DNA of 64,000 nt from VRUE01 sp047519745 (GTDB lineage Bacteria; Actinomycetota; Thermoleophilia; Solirubrobacterales; 70-9), in NCBI GenBank assembly GCA_047519745.1, contig JAPVSJ010000109.1, forward strand, positions 1-64,000, read 5' to 3'. The notes beneath the pieces are model-generated. The model was not told where the DNA came from. It searched no databases and saw nothing but the letters and a program-made list of their open reading frames with translations. The position numbers and the translations under genes were made by a program. Every line of letters begins with the position of its first letter. Position 1 is the first letter of the stretch. Positions 23,301 through 31,800 of this stretch are shown here, in pieces.

Positions 23301-25525
23301 GCGCGTTCGCGCGCCCTGGTGGTCGAGTAGCCGGGGTCATAGCGCCAGATGCCACGTTCGTATTTGGCCCAGGTGAGCCCTGCCCATTCGGTGCACGACG
23401 CGCTCGGGTCATACCAGCGCATGCCCCGCACGTCGACCCGCGCAACGCCATTCGCTTCGAGCTTGTCGATCGCGACCCTCATGCCGTGCGGTTCGAGGTA
23501 GGGGGTGAGCGTCGCCTGCGCTCGGCGCCATTTTCCGAAGCCCCCTTCGCGCTGCGCCTGTCGTTGCTTGCGCTTGCTCAACAAGCGCCAGGCGCGGTTG
23601 AATTCGCTGTTGACGACCGCACGGTGGTAGCCGTAGAGGACCTGGCGTATCTGGCGGGCCATCTGTTCCTTGGAGATGAGCGGGAAGCCCCTGTGGTCGA
23701 CGGTCGCTTCCGCTTCGGGTTCCGTTTCGGGCGCTTCTTCTTCGACGAATGATTCCGCCGCCTGTTCGGCTTCCGAGAAGGACGTGGCCGACCCCGAGGC
23801 GGAGGCCCCGCCCGCGGAGGTGGACCGCGCCAATTGTGCGATCCCGACCGCGACGACGGCCAAGACGGCGATGACGGCCAACGAGGACGCGCCGACTCGC
23901 CATGCCCAGCCACCCTGGCCGATCGGTGTGAAGGTCGCCGCATTGGCGCCAGCCAGGCGCTGGGCGGTCCGTGACGGCTCGAAGGGACGCTGGGCAGGGA
24001 CGACGCCGCGCCGCGAGAGCAACCAGAGCAGCGGCTCAGTCGCGCCCCTAGGCTCGAACGCGCTCTTGTCGTCCGCCTCCGGGACACGGCCGAGAGCGCT
24101 GCAGGCGAACCACCTGACGTTCCCGAATTCACCCTCGACGGCACGCACGAAGTTGCCGGCGCCATTGGCCTCGAGCCAGGCACGCGGCGCCTTCTCACCC
24201 GCGCTCGCGCGCAGGTTCTCGATCTCGGCGTCGATGCCGAAGGCGTCGGTCTTGCCGATCGTCACTGCGATCGGCACGTCCTTGGGATCGACGCCACCCT
24301 CGACCAGCGCGGCGAGCATCCGCTCCAGGACACGCATCGGCTCCTCTGGCGAGGGGCGGACCGCTTCGCGGGACTCGCTCAGCTCGCTCGCGTGTTCCTC
24401 GGCCACGCGGGGAATCGAGAGTGGGTCGACGAGGAGAACCAGGCCCGAGGGAACCTCGAGGAAGCGCAGGTTCCTGACCTGGTCGGAGGCCTGGTAGTTC
24501 TCGCCGGCGACGTCGTAGGCGTAGAGCACGCGGGAGCGGTCGTCACCCTGAACCTCGGTGACGAGTGCCGGGTTGCCCGAGATCTGCGTCTTCTGTGGCA
24601 ACCTGCCCTGGCGCAGACCGCCAACAACCTCGCTATAGGCGGTGCTGCTCTCGTCGAGGACGTCGACGGCGAGACGCTTTTCCGCCGCCATCTTCTCGAA
24701 CTCGAGCATCGCGGCCGCGAGATAGGTGGTCTTGCCCGCGCTCGGCCCCGCGACCAGGGCGATGCGCAGCGTCTCGGCGAAGCCGATCAGGCCCGACATC
24801 GGGTGGCCCGAAGGACAGCGCTGCGGTACCCGCTGGCGGCCGCCGAGGACGGTCGTCGGCAGGGCGACCAACTCGCAGGAGCATTCTCGCCGGAATATTC
24901 CCCAGCGCCCGGGGACGAGATTGCGATGCTCGGCGCTGCAGTTGGGACAGACGTATACGGGCAGCGGGAAGCGTTCGTGGTCCTGGGGGCACTCGTAGGC
25001 GGTCCGGCGCAGGCGGCGACGGACCGCCTCGGCCGCGCGCAGGATCCAGACCATCAACCAGGCGCCGGCGATCAGGATCCCGGCGACGAGCATCACCGGC
25101 GCCACGACGAGCAGACCAAGCCCAGCGCCGACGAACGGCGCGATGTAGCCCCCCGCGAGGACACCCCAGGCAAGCGGCGTCGTCACCCCGTCGTTGTATT
25201 TGTCGGCAAAGCGGGTGCAGGTCGCGCGGAAGGTGAGCATCTCGGCCCACGCTTTTTTCAGGGCCGCTTCAAGATCGCTCCTCAGCTGGCCGAGGATGTA
25301 GAGCTGGAAGGCCGGCTCCGGCGGCAGCGGCTGGCGCCGGGATTTACCGCGCGAGCTCACTGAGCCGCCGAGGTCAGAGGCAAAGGCGAGGCTGCCCTGG
25401 CCGAGGCCGATCAGGGCCCCGCCCGCTGCCCCCAGGGCAAAGACCGCGATTGCGGCCGCGATGAGAATCATCACCACGATGGCTCCAATGGCCAGCGCCA
25501 GCATGCCTCCGATCAGGTCGTCCAT
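23258..25525 (-). CDS. Membrane-spanning TRAFAC (DO-GTPase2-like) GTPase with extracytoplasmic domain
   Basis: 755 residues. A hydrophobic N-terminal segment (about 5-45), two further TM helices (about 116-162), a Cys-rich zinc-ribbon region (C179, C193/C196, C215/C217, C237) and a GTPase domain: Walker A GPSAGKTTY at 260-268, DVAGE at 338-342 (switch/Walker B), and GKTD at 424-427 in place of NKxD. This pattern fits the TRAFAC double-GTPase family. A TM helix at 542-566 leads to an acidic linker and a C-terminal domain (EFNRAWRLLSKRKQRQAQREGGFGKW), like the NTF2-type folds of actinobacterial lipoproteins, probably outside the cell. Thus the GTPase could couple an outside signal to inside nucleotide hydrolysis. 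It overlaps both neighbours. Confidence 0.83.
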   Translation of the reverse strand: MDDLIGGMLALAIGAIVVMILIAAAIAVFALGAAGGALIGLGQGSLAFASDLGGSVSSRGKSRRQPLPPEPAFQLYILGQLRSDLEAALKKAWAEMLTFRATCTRFADKYNDGVTTPLAWGVLAGGYIAPFVGAGLGLLVVAPVMLVAGILIAGAWLMVWILRAAEAVRRRLRRTAYECPQDHERFPLPVYVCPNCSAEHRNLVPGRWGIFRRECSCELVALPTTVLGGRQRVPQRCPSGHPMSGLIGFAETLRIALVAGPSAGKTTYLAAAMLEFEKMAAEKRLAVDVLDESSTAYSEVVGGLRQGRLPQKTQISGNPALVTEVQGDDRSRVLYAYDVAGENYQASDQVRNLRFLEVPSGLVLLVDPLSIPRVAEEHASELSESREAVRPSPEEPMRVLERMLAALVEGGVDPKDVPIAVTIGKTDAFGIDAEIENLRASAGEKAPRAWLEANGAGNFVRAVEGEFGNVRWFACSALGRVPEADDKSAFEPRGATEPLLWLLSRRGVVPAQRPFEPSRTAQRLAGANAATFTPIGQGGWAWRVGASSLAVIAVLAVVAVGIAQLARSTSAGGASASGSATSFSEAEQAAESFVEEEAPETEPEAEATVDHRGFPLISKEQMARQIRQVLYGYHRAVVNSEFNRAWRLLSKRKQRQAQREGGFGKWRRAQATLTPYLEPHGMRVAIDKLEANGVARVDVRGMRWYDPSASCTEWAGLTWAKYERGIWRYDPGYSTTRARERAWKPRYDELLGTTC

Positions 25526-26211
25526 CTGTACCTCGCTTCTTTCGTGGGTTTTCTCTCGATGTCGAAGGCCGGGAAGAAGCGCGGCACGACCAGCGAGCCG
25601 ATGCCGATCGCCACCGTCGCGGCGATCGCCAGCCGCGCCTCCGGGCTGCCGAGGTCATGCAGGCTGCCGCCGAGCGCGGTGTAGACGAAGCAGCGGGGCG
25701 CGAAGCCAACCGCCGTGCCGATCGCGATACGCGAGAGGGGGATCGCGGTGAGGCCGCAGGCATAGCTGGTGTAGGTGAATGGGAGGCCGGGGACGAGCCG
25801 GGCGAAGATGACGCTGCGCAGGGGGCGGGCCTCCAGCCAGCGGCCGAGACGGGCGACCCGATCGCCGAGTACCGCGGCCGCGCCGGGGGAGCTGACACCG
25901 CGAACGATCAGCACGGCCAGCAACGCCCCGACGGTCAACCCGGCCAGTGCGACCGGGAAGCCGAGCGCGAGGCCGAGCACGTAACCGGCCGCGGCGGCGA
26001 GCAGGCCGGCGGAGACCAGCGCCGGCGTCAGCACCGCCACCGCAGCGAAGGTCAGGGGCAGCGCCGCCCCGCTTTCGTCGGCGAAGTCGGCCACGCTGTG
26101 CGCGTTCAGCGCCAGCCCGATCAGGACGCCGACGGCGACCACCGTGACGACGACGAAGAGGATGAAGAGCCGCGTTCGCTCGGCCCGTGGCGAACGGCGC
26201 TCGGCGTTCAT
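25513..26211 (-). CDS. TVP38/TMEM64-family (DedA-like) membrane protein
   Basis: 232 residues with about six TM helices. The diagnostic region FARLVPGLPFTYTSYACGLTAIPLSRI (about 140-166) and AAAAGYVLGLALGFP match TVP38/TMEM64 (SNARE-associated) proteins, the DedA superfamily now linked to lipid carrier or phospholipid flipping. Its ATG overlaps the stop of the Hsp70-vWA gene and its end overlaps the GTPase start by 13 bp, so it is an operon member. Its presence suggests the system acts at the membrane. Confidence 0.82.
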   Translation of the reverse strand: MNAERRSPRAERTRLFILFVVVTVVAVGVLIGLALNAHSVADFADESGAALPLTFAAVAVLTPALVSAGLLAAAAGYVLGLALGFPVALAGLTVGALLAVLIVRGVSSPGAAAVLGDRVARLGRWLEARPLRSVIFARLVPGLPFTYTSYACGLTAIPLSRIAIGTAVGFAPRCFVYTALGGSLHDLGSPEARLAIAATVAIGIGSLVVPRFFPAFDIERKPTKEARYRWTT

Positions 26212-28217
26212 CGCTTCACCAACCCTTCGCCGGCCAGCTGGCGGGCGATGCCGCGAAAGCCACCGGCCAGGTCGGCGAGGTCGAGGATCTCGCCGTCGAC
26301 GGTCGCGAGCCGCTCGAGGAAGGCGAGGTTGGCCCCCTCGACCCCGCGGGCGACGATGTCGACCTCTTCCTCGACGAGGCGCTCGCGGAGGCGCATGGTC
26401 GCAGCGGTGTCGTTGGGCTGACCGTCGGTGAGCAGGACCACGACGCGACGACCGGACTCTCCGGCCAGGCCCTTGCCGGCCACCTCCAGGCCGGCGGCCA
26501 TGTCAGTGCTGCCGCTGGCGCTCAGGCCTTTTGCCGCTCGCCGCAGCCGCTTCGGCGAGGCGCCGATCGCGGCCTCGTTCTTGGCGCTGGTCGAGAAGGA
26601 GACGAGCGCAATCCGCTCCCCAAGGCCGGCCTCCTCGAGCACGTCGATGAAGCCGCGCAGCGCGACCTTCGCCTCCTCCAGCTTGCCGCCCGACATGCTG
26701 CTGCTGACGTCGACCACGAGCGCGACGGCGAGCCCTTCCGCGCCAGCGTGACTGCCGGGCTCCTCGTCGGTCCAGGCGAGGTCCCGTTCGTCGCGGTCGA
26801 TCACGGGATCGCCGATGCGCTGGCCCTCGACGCTGGCCGACACCTGGACGATGCCGTCCCGGTCGTACTCGTAGGCAACGTCGACGCTGAGCGTGCCGCT
26901 TCGCGTCGCCTCGATCCCCTCGAACCGCCAGCAGCCGAGCGGCTGGTTGTCGAGCGGACGTTCGGCCTCCCCCTGCAGCATGTGAACCTCGAGCCTGCCG
27001 CCCCCGCCAGCCGGAACGGCGAGGCTGTGGGGCTTGCTCGCGCGGGCCGGGATCGGCGCGTTGCGGGCGATCATCACCTGGTTGACGTAGCGATCGCCGG
27101 CTGCCGAGACGACGACGAAGCCGAGGGCATGGGCGGTGACGTCGCGGATTCGCGTCAGGGCGCCGCCGCCGTCCGAGGCGGACCCGCTCGCCGGTTCCGC
27201 GGCTGCGATCGCCGCGCCGCGGGCCACGGCCTCGTCGGGGTCGACGCCGGCCGAAGGCCGCGTCCCGGTAACCCGCTCCAACACATCCGCACATGGCGGC
27301 ATGCGGGTCGAGCCGCCGACGAGCAGCACCTCGTCGATCCGGTCGGCGTCACCCACGTCCTCGAGCACGCGAGCGACGATTCCCTCAGTGCGGTCGAAGA
27401 GGTGGGCAGTGCGCTCGAAGAACCGTTGCCGGGTGACCTCGACCCGGCGCAGACCCGCGGCGGTGGCGACGTTGACCGAGCATCGCTCCAACCGCGAGAG
27501 CGCGTGCTTGGCCTCGCGAGCGCGCTCTTCCAGCTCGGCCAGCAGCGCGGCGTCGTCGCGCGGATCGGCCTCCCCGTCGAGCGCTTCGACAAGCAGCTCC
27601 GCCATTGCGTCGTCCCAGTCCTTGCCGCCGAGCCGGTGATCGCCGAGCGTCGCCAGCACCTCGGAGCCGCTTTCCCGATGACGCACGACGGACACGTCGA
27701 AGGTGCCGCCGCCGAGGTCGTAGACGAGCACGGTCGCGGTGCCCCCGATGCCGTGGCCGAAGCAAGCGGCGGTCGGCTCGTGGATCAGCCCCAGCGGCTC
27801 GATGCCGGCGAGGTTCGCGGCCTCGAGCGTCGCGCGGCGGGCGTCGTCGCCGAAGTAGGCAGGAATGGTCAGGATCGCGCGGGCAACCGGCTCGCCAAAG
27901 GTGGTGGCGGCATCGGCGACGAGGGCACGCAGGACCTCGGCGGAGAGATCCTCGGGTCGCCAGCGCCGCCCCGCCGCGTCGACCTCCCACTCGGTGCCCA
28001 TCGCCCGCTTGAAGAAGGCAAAGCACGATTCGGGGTCCAGCGGCGCCGAGCGCGCGGCCTCCTCGCCGACGAGGACACCGGCCTCCTGCACGGCGACCAC
28101 CGAGCGAAGCCGGGGACCGCCATCGCGGGTGGTGGCGAAGTCCACCCGGCCGGTCCCGTCGACCATCGCGAGCATCGAGATCGTCGTGCCCAGGTCGATG
28201 CCCACCGGGGCGTCCAT
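26208..28217 (-). CDS. Hsp70-von Willebrand A fusion protein
   Basis: 669 residues. Residues 1-350 are an Hsp70 nucleotide-binding domain with all nucleotide motifs: GIDLGTT (6-12), VYDLGGGTFDVSVV (165-178) and VLLVGGSTRMP (298-307). Residues about 355-475 resemble the beta-sandwich of the substrate domain (VIDRDERDLAW). The helical lid is replaced by a vWA domain (about 495-660) with an intact MIDAS: DVSSS at 503-507, a Thr in GSTDMAAGL and LLTDGQPND. A metal-dependent adhesion domain on an Hsp70 could select clients or partners. It starts directly after the stop of the GAP1-like gene. Confidence 0.88.
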   Translation of the reverse strand: MDAPVGIDLGTTISMLAMVDGTGRVDFATTRDGGPRLRSVVAVQEAGVLVGEEAARSAPLDPESCFAFFKRAMGTEWEVDAAGRRWRPEDLSAEVLRALVADAATTFGEPVARAILTIPAYFGDDARRATLEAANLAGIEPLGLIHEPTAACFGHGIGGTATVLVYDLGGGTFDVSVVRHRESGSEVLATLGDHRLGGKDWDDAMAELLVEALDGEADPRDDAALLAELEERAREAKHALSRLERCSVNVATAAGLRRVEVTRQRFFERTAHLFDRTEGIVARVLEDVGDADRIDEVLLVGGSTRMPPCADVLERVTGTRPSAGVDPDEAVARGAAIAAAEPASGSASDGGGALTRIRDVTAHALGFVVVSAAGDRYVNQVMIARNAPIPARASKPHSLAVPAGGGGRLEVHMLQGEAERPLDNQPLGCWRFEGIEATRSGTLSVDVAYEYDRDGIVQVSASVEGQRIGDPVIDRDERDLAWTDEEPGSHAGAEGLAVALVVDVSSSMSGGKLEEAKVALRGFIDVLEEAGLGERIALVSFSTSAKNEAAIGASPKRLRRAAKGLSASGSTDMAAGLEVAGKGLAGESGRRVVVLLTDGQPNDTAATMRLRERLVEEEVDIVARGVEGANLAFLERLATVDGEILDLADLAGGFRGIARQLAGEGLVKR

Positions 28218-30629
28218 CTAGCGCTCCTCCCCGCGGCGGAACACACCTCGTACCGCCCGCGAAACCGCGCGGCGAGGAGGGTGATCCTCGAGCCAGCGCT
28301 CCCAGGCCCGGCCGCGGCGCTCGCCCAGAATCACGCCGACCTCGTCCAGCTCGGCGAGTGGAAGGTCGCGGGTCGCCCGTGGGAGCGCGACCTCGAGCAA
28401 CGGCTCGCGACAGCTCTTCGGCGCCTGCCAGAGAACAAACACGTCGGCGACGAGCTTCGAGGGGTCGAGGCTCTTCGCGATGCGGCGCGCCAGCGCGTCA
28501 CCCAGCTCCAGGGGCCAGTCCCGACCCATGCCACGCAGCAGGACCTCGATCCCCTTCGCGTAGTCGTCCTCGTCCAAGGACTGGATGGCCACCCGAGCCG
28601 CGAGGTCGCTCAATTCCCCATCGCGGGCGGGAGACAGCGACTCTCCTCCTCGCAGCAGGCGATCCGCCGCCACGGCCCAATCGCGAAAGGCCTGGCGTTC
28701 CGGCGCCGCCTCGAAGAGCAGGCTCCAGGCGAGGTACTCGGTGTCGCCGCGCACCGCGCCCGGGCCGTTGCGCAAGACGCCGAACAGCCGCCTCGCCTCC
28801 TCGCCCTGCCGAAACGACAGCTCCGCGAGGCAGTCGAGGGCCCGTTCGTAGTCGAGGTGAGGAGCCTCGCGCCCAGCGGCATCCCAGGCAGTGAGCAGCT
28901 CGGCGTTCTCCTCCGCCCCCACCGGGCCGTCGTCGCCGTAGAGGCCGCGGATCATCGCCTCGTGGCCACGGGTCTCCGCCCGACCCGCGAGGGCCGCCAC
29001 GGCGGCGCCACGATCGGCGCCGGCGAAGTCCGCTCGCAGCAACTCCCACGCCGCGATCGCCTCGAAATCGCCCGCCTCGGACGCGTTCGCGCGCACCGCC
29101 TCCCGTGCCAGCGGCTGGTCCGCCGCTCGCCTGAGGAGCTCTAGGCCTTGACCGGAGCCCGCCGCCTCGGCCAGCTTCAGCGCGACTCCTTCGATGACCC
29201 GCGCGTTTCCCGACGCGCCGATCACCGCGTATGACGCCTGCACGGCCGGGTCGGCGAAGGAGCGAGCGATCGGCTCGACCAGCTCCTTGTCGAGGGCGGT
29301 GTTGCAGCCAACCAGGCCCAGCCGCAGGCCCGCCGTGAGGTAGGGGCCAAAACGCTCGCCCCCGTCCGCCCCCGAGAGCAGACCAAGCCACTTGACGAGC
29401 ACCGCGGCCGAGGGCGCCGTCGGGCTGGCCGAGTCCACTTCCGGCAGCGGCGGGGCATCCGGGCCGAGAGACGGGAGAAGCCGCTCGAGCGCGACGTCGA
29501 CGAGAGCCGTCGCGTCAGGGTCCTCGCTTCCCCTTGCCGCCGCGAAGAGCTGGGCCCACTCCTCAGACTCCCCCTCCACGCTTCCGCCCTCCGGCAGCTC
29601 CGCCGCCATCTCGGCGAGCAGACCAGCGCCAGTCGTCGCGAGGCAACCGCGCAGAGCCGCGATCGCGTGCGGCAACTCGGCGGGCAGAACAAGCTCGAGC
29701 CTGCGCGCCGCCACCGCCAGCTCGGCGCCCGCGCTGGCGAGGTCGAGACCAGCGGGCACGTCGCGAATCGCGGCCGACACGGCCTCCGCACCGTCACCCG
29801 CCAGCGCCGCCAGGGCCCTGCCGTAAAGCGAGAGCTCAGAGACCGGAGGGGGCGTGGCGGCGTCGACGACGGTGACCGCGCTGCCCAGCTCGTAGGGCGG
29901 GAAATCCGTGTCGCAGGCCGGCGTCGTGACGCACATGCGCACCGACTCGGCGACCCGCGGCCTACCCTCGAAAGTGGCGAAGGTCAGCGCCGTAGCCCGG
30001 TCGGGTGGCAGCGTGAAGCTGGCCCAGGCGACCCAGGCCGCCGCGAGCTCCGCCTCGGCCTCGACGATCACGACCCGCGGGCCGCCGAGGACGGCGCTGA
30101 GGGCGGCGTCCGAGACGGCCCCGAGCGCCGGGGCACCGCGGGAAAGAAGTCGGCCGAGCACCTGATCGAGGTCCACCGGCCCGGGCTCGACCCCCTCGAG
30201 AACCGGGAGATCGGTCCGCGTCGACTCCGCAGTGGACCAGTGGGGCGCCTCCCAGAGCTCGATCGGCAAGAGGCCACCGAACGGGTCCGGTTCCTCGCCG
30301 GCGATGATGTGGGAGAAGTAGTTGCCGAAGCGCCCGCTGTCGGGCTCCCCTTCCGCGCCGCGAAACTCGCGCCCGACGTAGACGGTCCGCGAGACGACCG
30401 GGCCAATGCCCTCCACCGGCAGGTAGCGCAGGTCGACCGGTAGCGCCGCGATCTCCTCGGGATTGGGTTCCGCCGGCGCATCGGGCGGCGGGCGGTAGCC
30501 GGAGTGGTCGGCGGCTAGCCGAGTCAGCTGCTCAGGCGCGAGCCCGCCGCTCGCGGCGTTGAACTGAAAGCCGGCATGGCCCGAAAGGCCGTTGCGGCAG
30601 GAGGTGTGGAACGCCTGGCGGCAGCTCAT
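28218..30629 (-). CDS. GAP1-like GTPase-associated protein
   Basis: 803 residues. The N-terminus CRQAFHTSCRNGLSGHAGFQFNAAS, followed by a Tyr/Pro region (ALPVDLRYLPVEGIGPVVSRTVYVG.EFRG and RFGNYFSHI), matches my recollection of the GAP1-N domain that accompanies DO-GTPases. Residues 250-800 are almost wholly alpha-helical, with no enzymatic signature, in line with GAP1-M/C-type repeats. In related predicted conflict systems the GAP1 protein is thought to regulate the partner GTPases. It overlaps the DO-GTPase gene by 4 bp (ATGA). Gene identity is strong by context and moderate by sequence. Confidence 0.78.
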   Translation of the reverse strand: MSCRQAFHTSCRNGLSGHAGFQFNAASGGLAPEQLTRLAADHSGYRPPPDAPAEPNPEEIAALPVDLRYLPVEGIGPVVSRTVYVGREFRGAEGEPDSGRFGNYFSHIIAGEEPDPFGGLLPIELWEAPHWSTAESTRTDLPVLEGVEPGPVDLDQVLGRLLSRGAPALGAVSDAALSAVLGGPRVVIVEAEAELAAAWVAWASFTLPPDRATALTFATFEGRPRVAESVRMCVTTPACDTDFPPYELGSAVTVVDAATPPPVSELSLYGRALAALAGDGAEAVSAAIRDVPAGLDLASAGAELAVAARRLELVLPAELPHAIAALRGCLATTGAGLLAEMAAELPEGGSVEGESEEWAQLFAAARGSEDPDATALVDVALERLLPSLGPDAPPLPEVDSASPTAPSAAVLVKWLGLLSGADGGERFGPYLTAGLRLGLVGCNTALDKELVEPIARSFADPAVQASYAVIGASGNARVIEGVALKLAEAAGSGQGLELLRRAADQPLAREAVRANASEAGDFEAIAAWELLRADFAGADRGAAVAALAGRAETRGHEAMIRGLYGDDGPVGAEENAELLTAWDAAGREAPHLDYERALDCLAELSFRQGEEARRLFGVLRNGPGAVRGDTEYLAWSLLFEAAPERQAFRDWAVAADRLLRGGESLSPARDGELSDLAARVAIQSLDEDDYAKGIEVLLRGMGRDWPLELGDALARRIAKSLDPSKLVADVFVLWQAPKSCREPLLEVALPRATRDLPLAELDEVGVILGERRGRAWERWLEDHPPRRAVSRAVRGVFRRGEER

Positions 30630-31798
30630 CGGCTCGGCAACGCTCCCCAGCTGTCGAGCATCCAGAGAACCGGGTCCTCCACCCGATGCGGAGCGACCCC
30701 GTTGGGCAAGCGCCCCTCGACTGGCGGTTCGCCGAGCGCGGAGACGCCGAAGTAGGCCATCGTCTCGAACTCCTGCTTGACGAAGGAGTCGAGTCGTTCT
30801 CCGAGCCAGCCGGCCAGGTCACTGCGGACCGCGGCGCTGACGCTGTCCGCCACTTGGCGGTCGAAGCGGCCGTCGTGAGCGGGGAGGGAGAAGACCGGGT
30901 GCCCCTCGGGGAGGAGCGGGCGCACGGCGTCGAACTTGGAGACGGTCAGCGCCAGGGGGACGTCGATCGGCTTGTTGGCGGGGATGCCACGCGCCTCGCG
31001 GATCAAGCCGGTGACCCGGCCCAGCATCGTGTAGACGTCGACCGCGTCTTCGGGCAGATCGACCGAGCCGCCGAGCTCATCGCGCACCGCGGCGATCTGC
31101 AGGGGGTCGACGAGCAGGACCAGGCCATGCGACTGGGTGATGTAGCGGGCCTCGCGTTCGAGTACGTCGAGGGACTGCAGGTCCTCGCCGGCGCTGTCGA
31201 AGAAGACAAGATTGCTGTGCGAGCCCCCGCCAGCGCCGACGCTGAGGCGGGCTACGAGCGGGACGCGGACGTCGGCGCCAATTTGACGTGCGGATTGCGT
31301 CGGAGCGAGTACGACCCCTTCGCGGTAGAGCCTCGGCATCAGCTCCCTGTCGACCCGGTTCCGGGTCGCGTCGTCGAGCAGCATCAGCGAGCCGTCGAAG
31401 CGAGGGCCGACGCGGTGTTCGAGCTCGTGCAGGGCGACCGCGATGAAGTTGCTCTTGCCGGCCGCCTTGGTCCCGATCAAGCCCATCGAGCGGCTCGGCG
31501 CTTCGGCGAAGCGCTGCGGCAGGTCGGAGTGGCAGTTGGGGCAGACCGGGCGCGCGGCCGCACCGCACTCGCAGCGCACCGGATGACCCTTCTTCACCTC
31601 GAAGGAGCGGCCGAGGCGGCCCTGTCGTCGCAGCACCCGGCCGGCAAGCGGAGCATCGGTGCCTCGAAAGCGCCCCTGCGCCTCGTCCGGTTCGCGGGGG
31701 CAGCGTTGCTCATCGCTGCCGGTGCACCGGAACGCCGCGATCTTGGTCGACCAGGGCTGGAAGCAATACGGGCACAGCACTGATCGTGGCGCCGCCAT
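30626..31798 (-). CDS. Cytoplasmic DO-GTPase2-like TRAFAC GTPase with zinc ribbons
   Basis: 390 residues. The N-terminal zinc ribbons comprise C9, C12, C25, C33 and C76, C78, C86, C89. The GTPase domain has Walker A GTKAAGKSN at 109-117, FFDSAGEDL at 199-207 (DxxGE switch) and SKFD at 287-290 (NKxD-like). VLLVDPLQI and LTVSKFDAV are also repeated in the membrane GTPase (VLLVDPLSI, VTIGKTDAF), so the two are paralogues. No TM helix. The gene lies between a zinc-ribbon scaffold (2 bp upstream) and GAP1 (4 bp overlap), the pairing expected of the GTPase-GAP systems. Confidence 0.85.
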   Translation of the reverse strand: MAAPRSVLCPYCFQPWSTKIAAFRCTGSDEQRCPREPDEAQGRFRGTDAPLAGRVLRRQGRLGRSFEVKKGHPVRCECGAAARPVCPNCHSDLPQRFAEAPSRSMGLIGTKAAGKSNFIAVALHELEHRVGPRFDGSLMLLDDATRNRVDRELMPRLYREGVVLAPTQSARQIGADVRVPLVARLSVGAGGGSHSNLVFFDSAGEDLQSLDVLEREARYITQSHGLVLLVDPLQIAAVRDELGGSVDLPEDAVDVYTMLGRVTGLIREARGIPANKPIDVPLALTVSKFDAVRPLLPEGHPVFSLPAHDGRFDRQVADSVSAAVRSDLAGWLGERLDSFVKQEFETMAYFGVSALGEPPVEGRLPNGVAPHRVEDPVLWMLDSWGALPSR

Positions 31799-31800
31799 GG

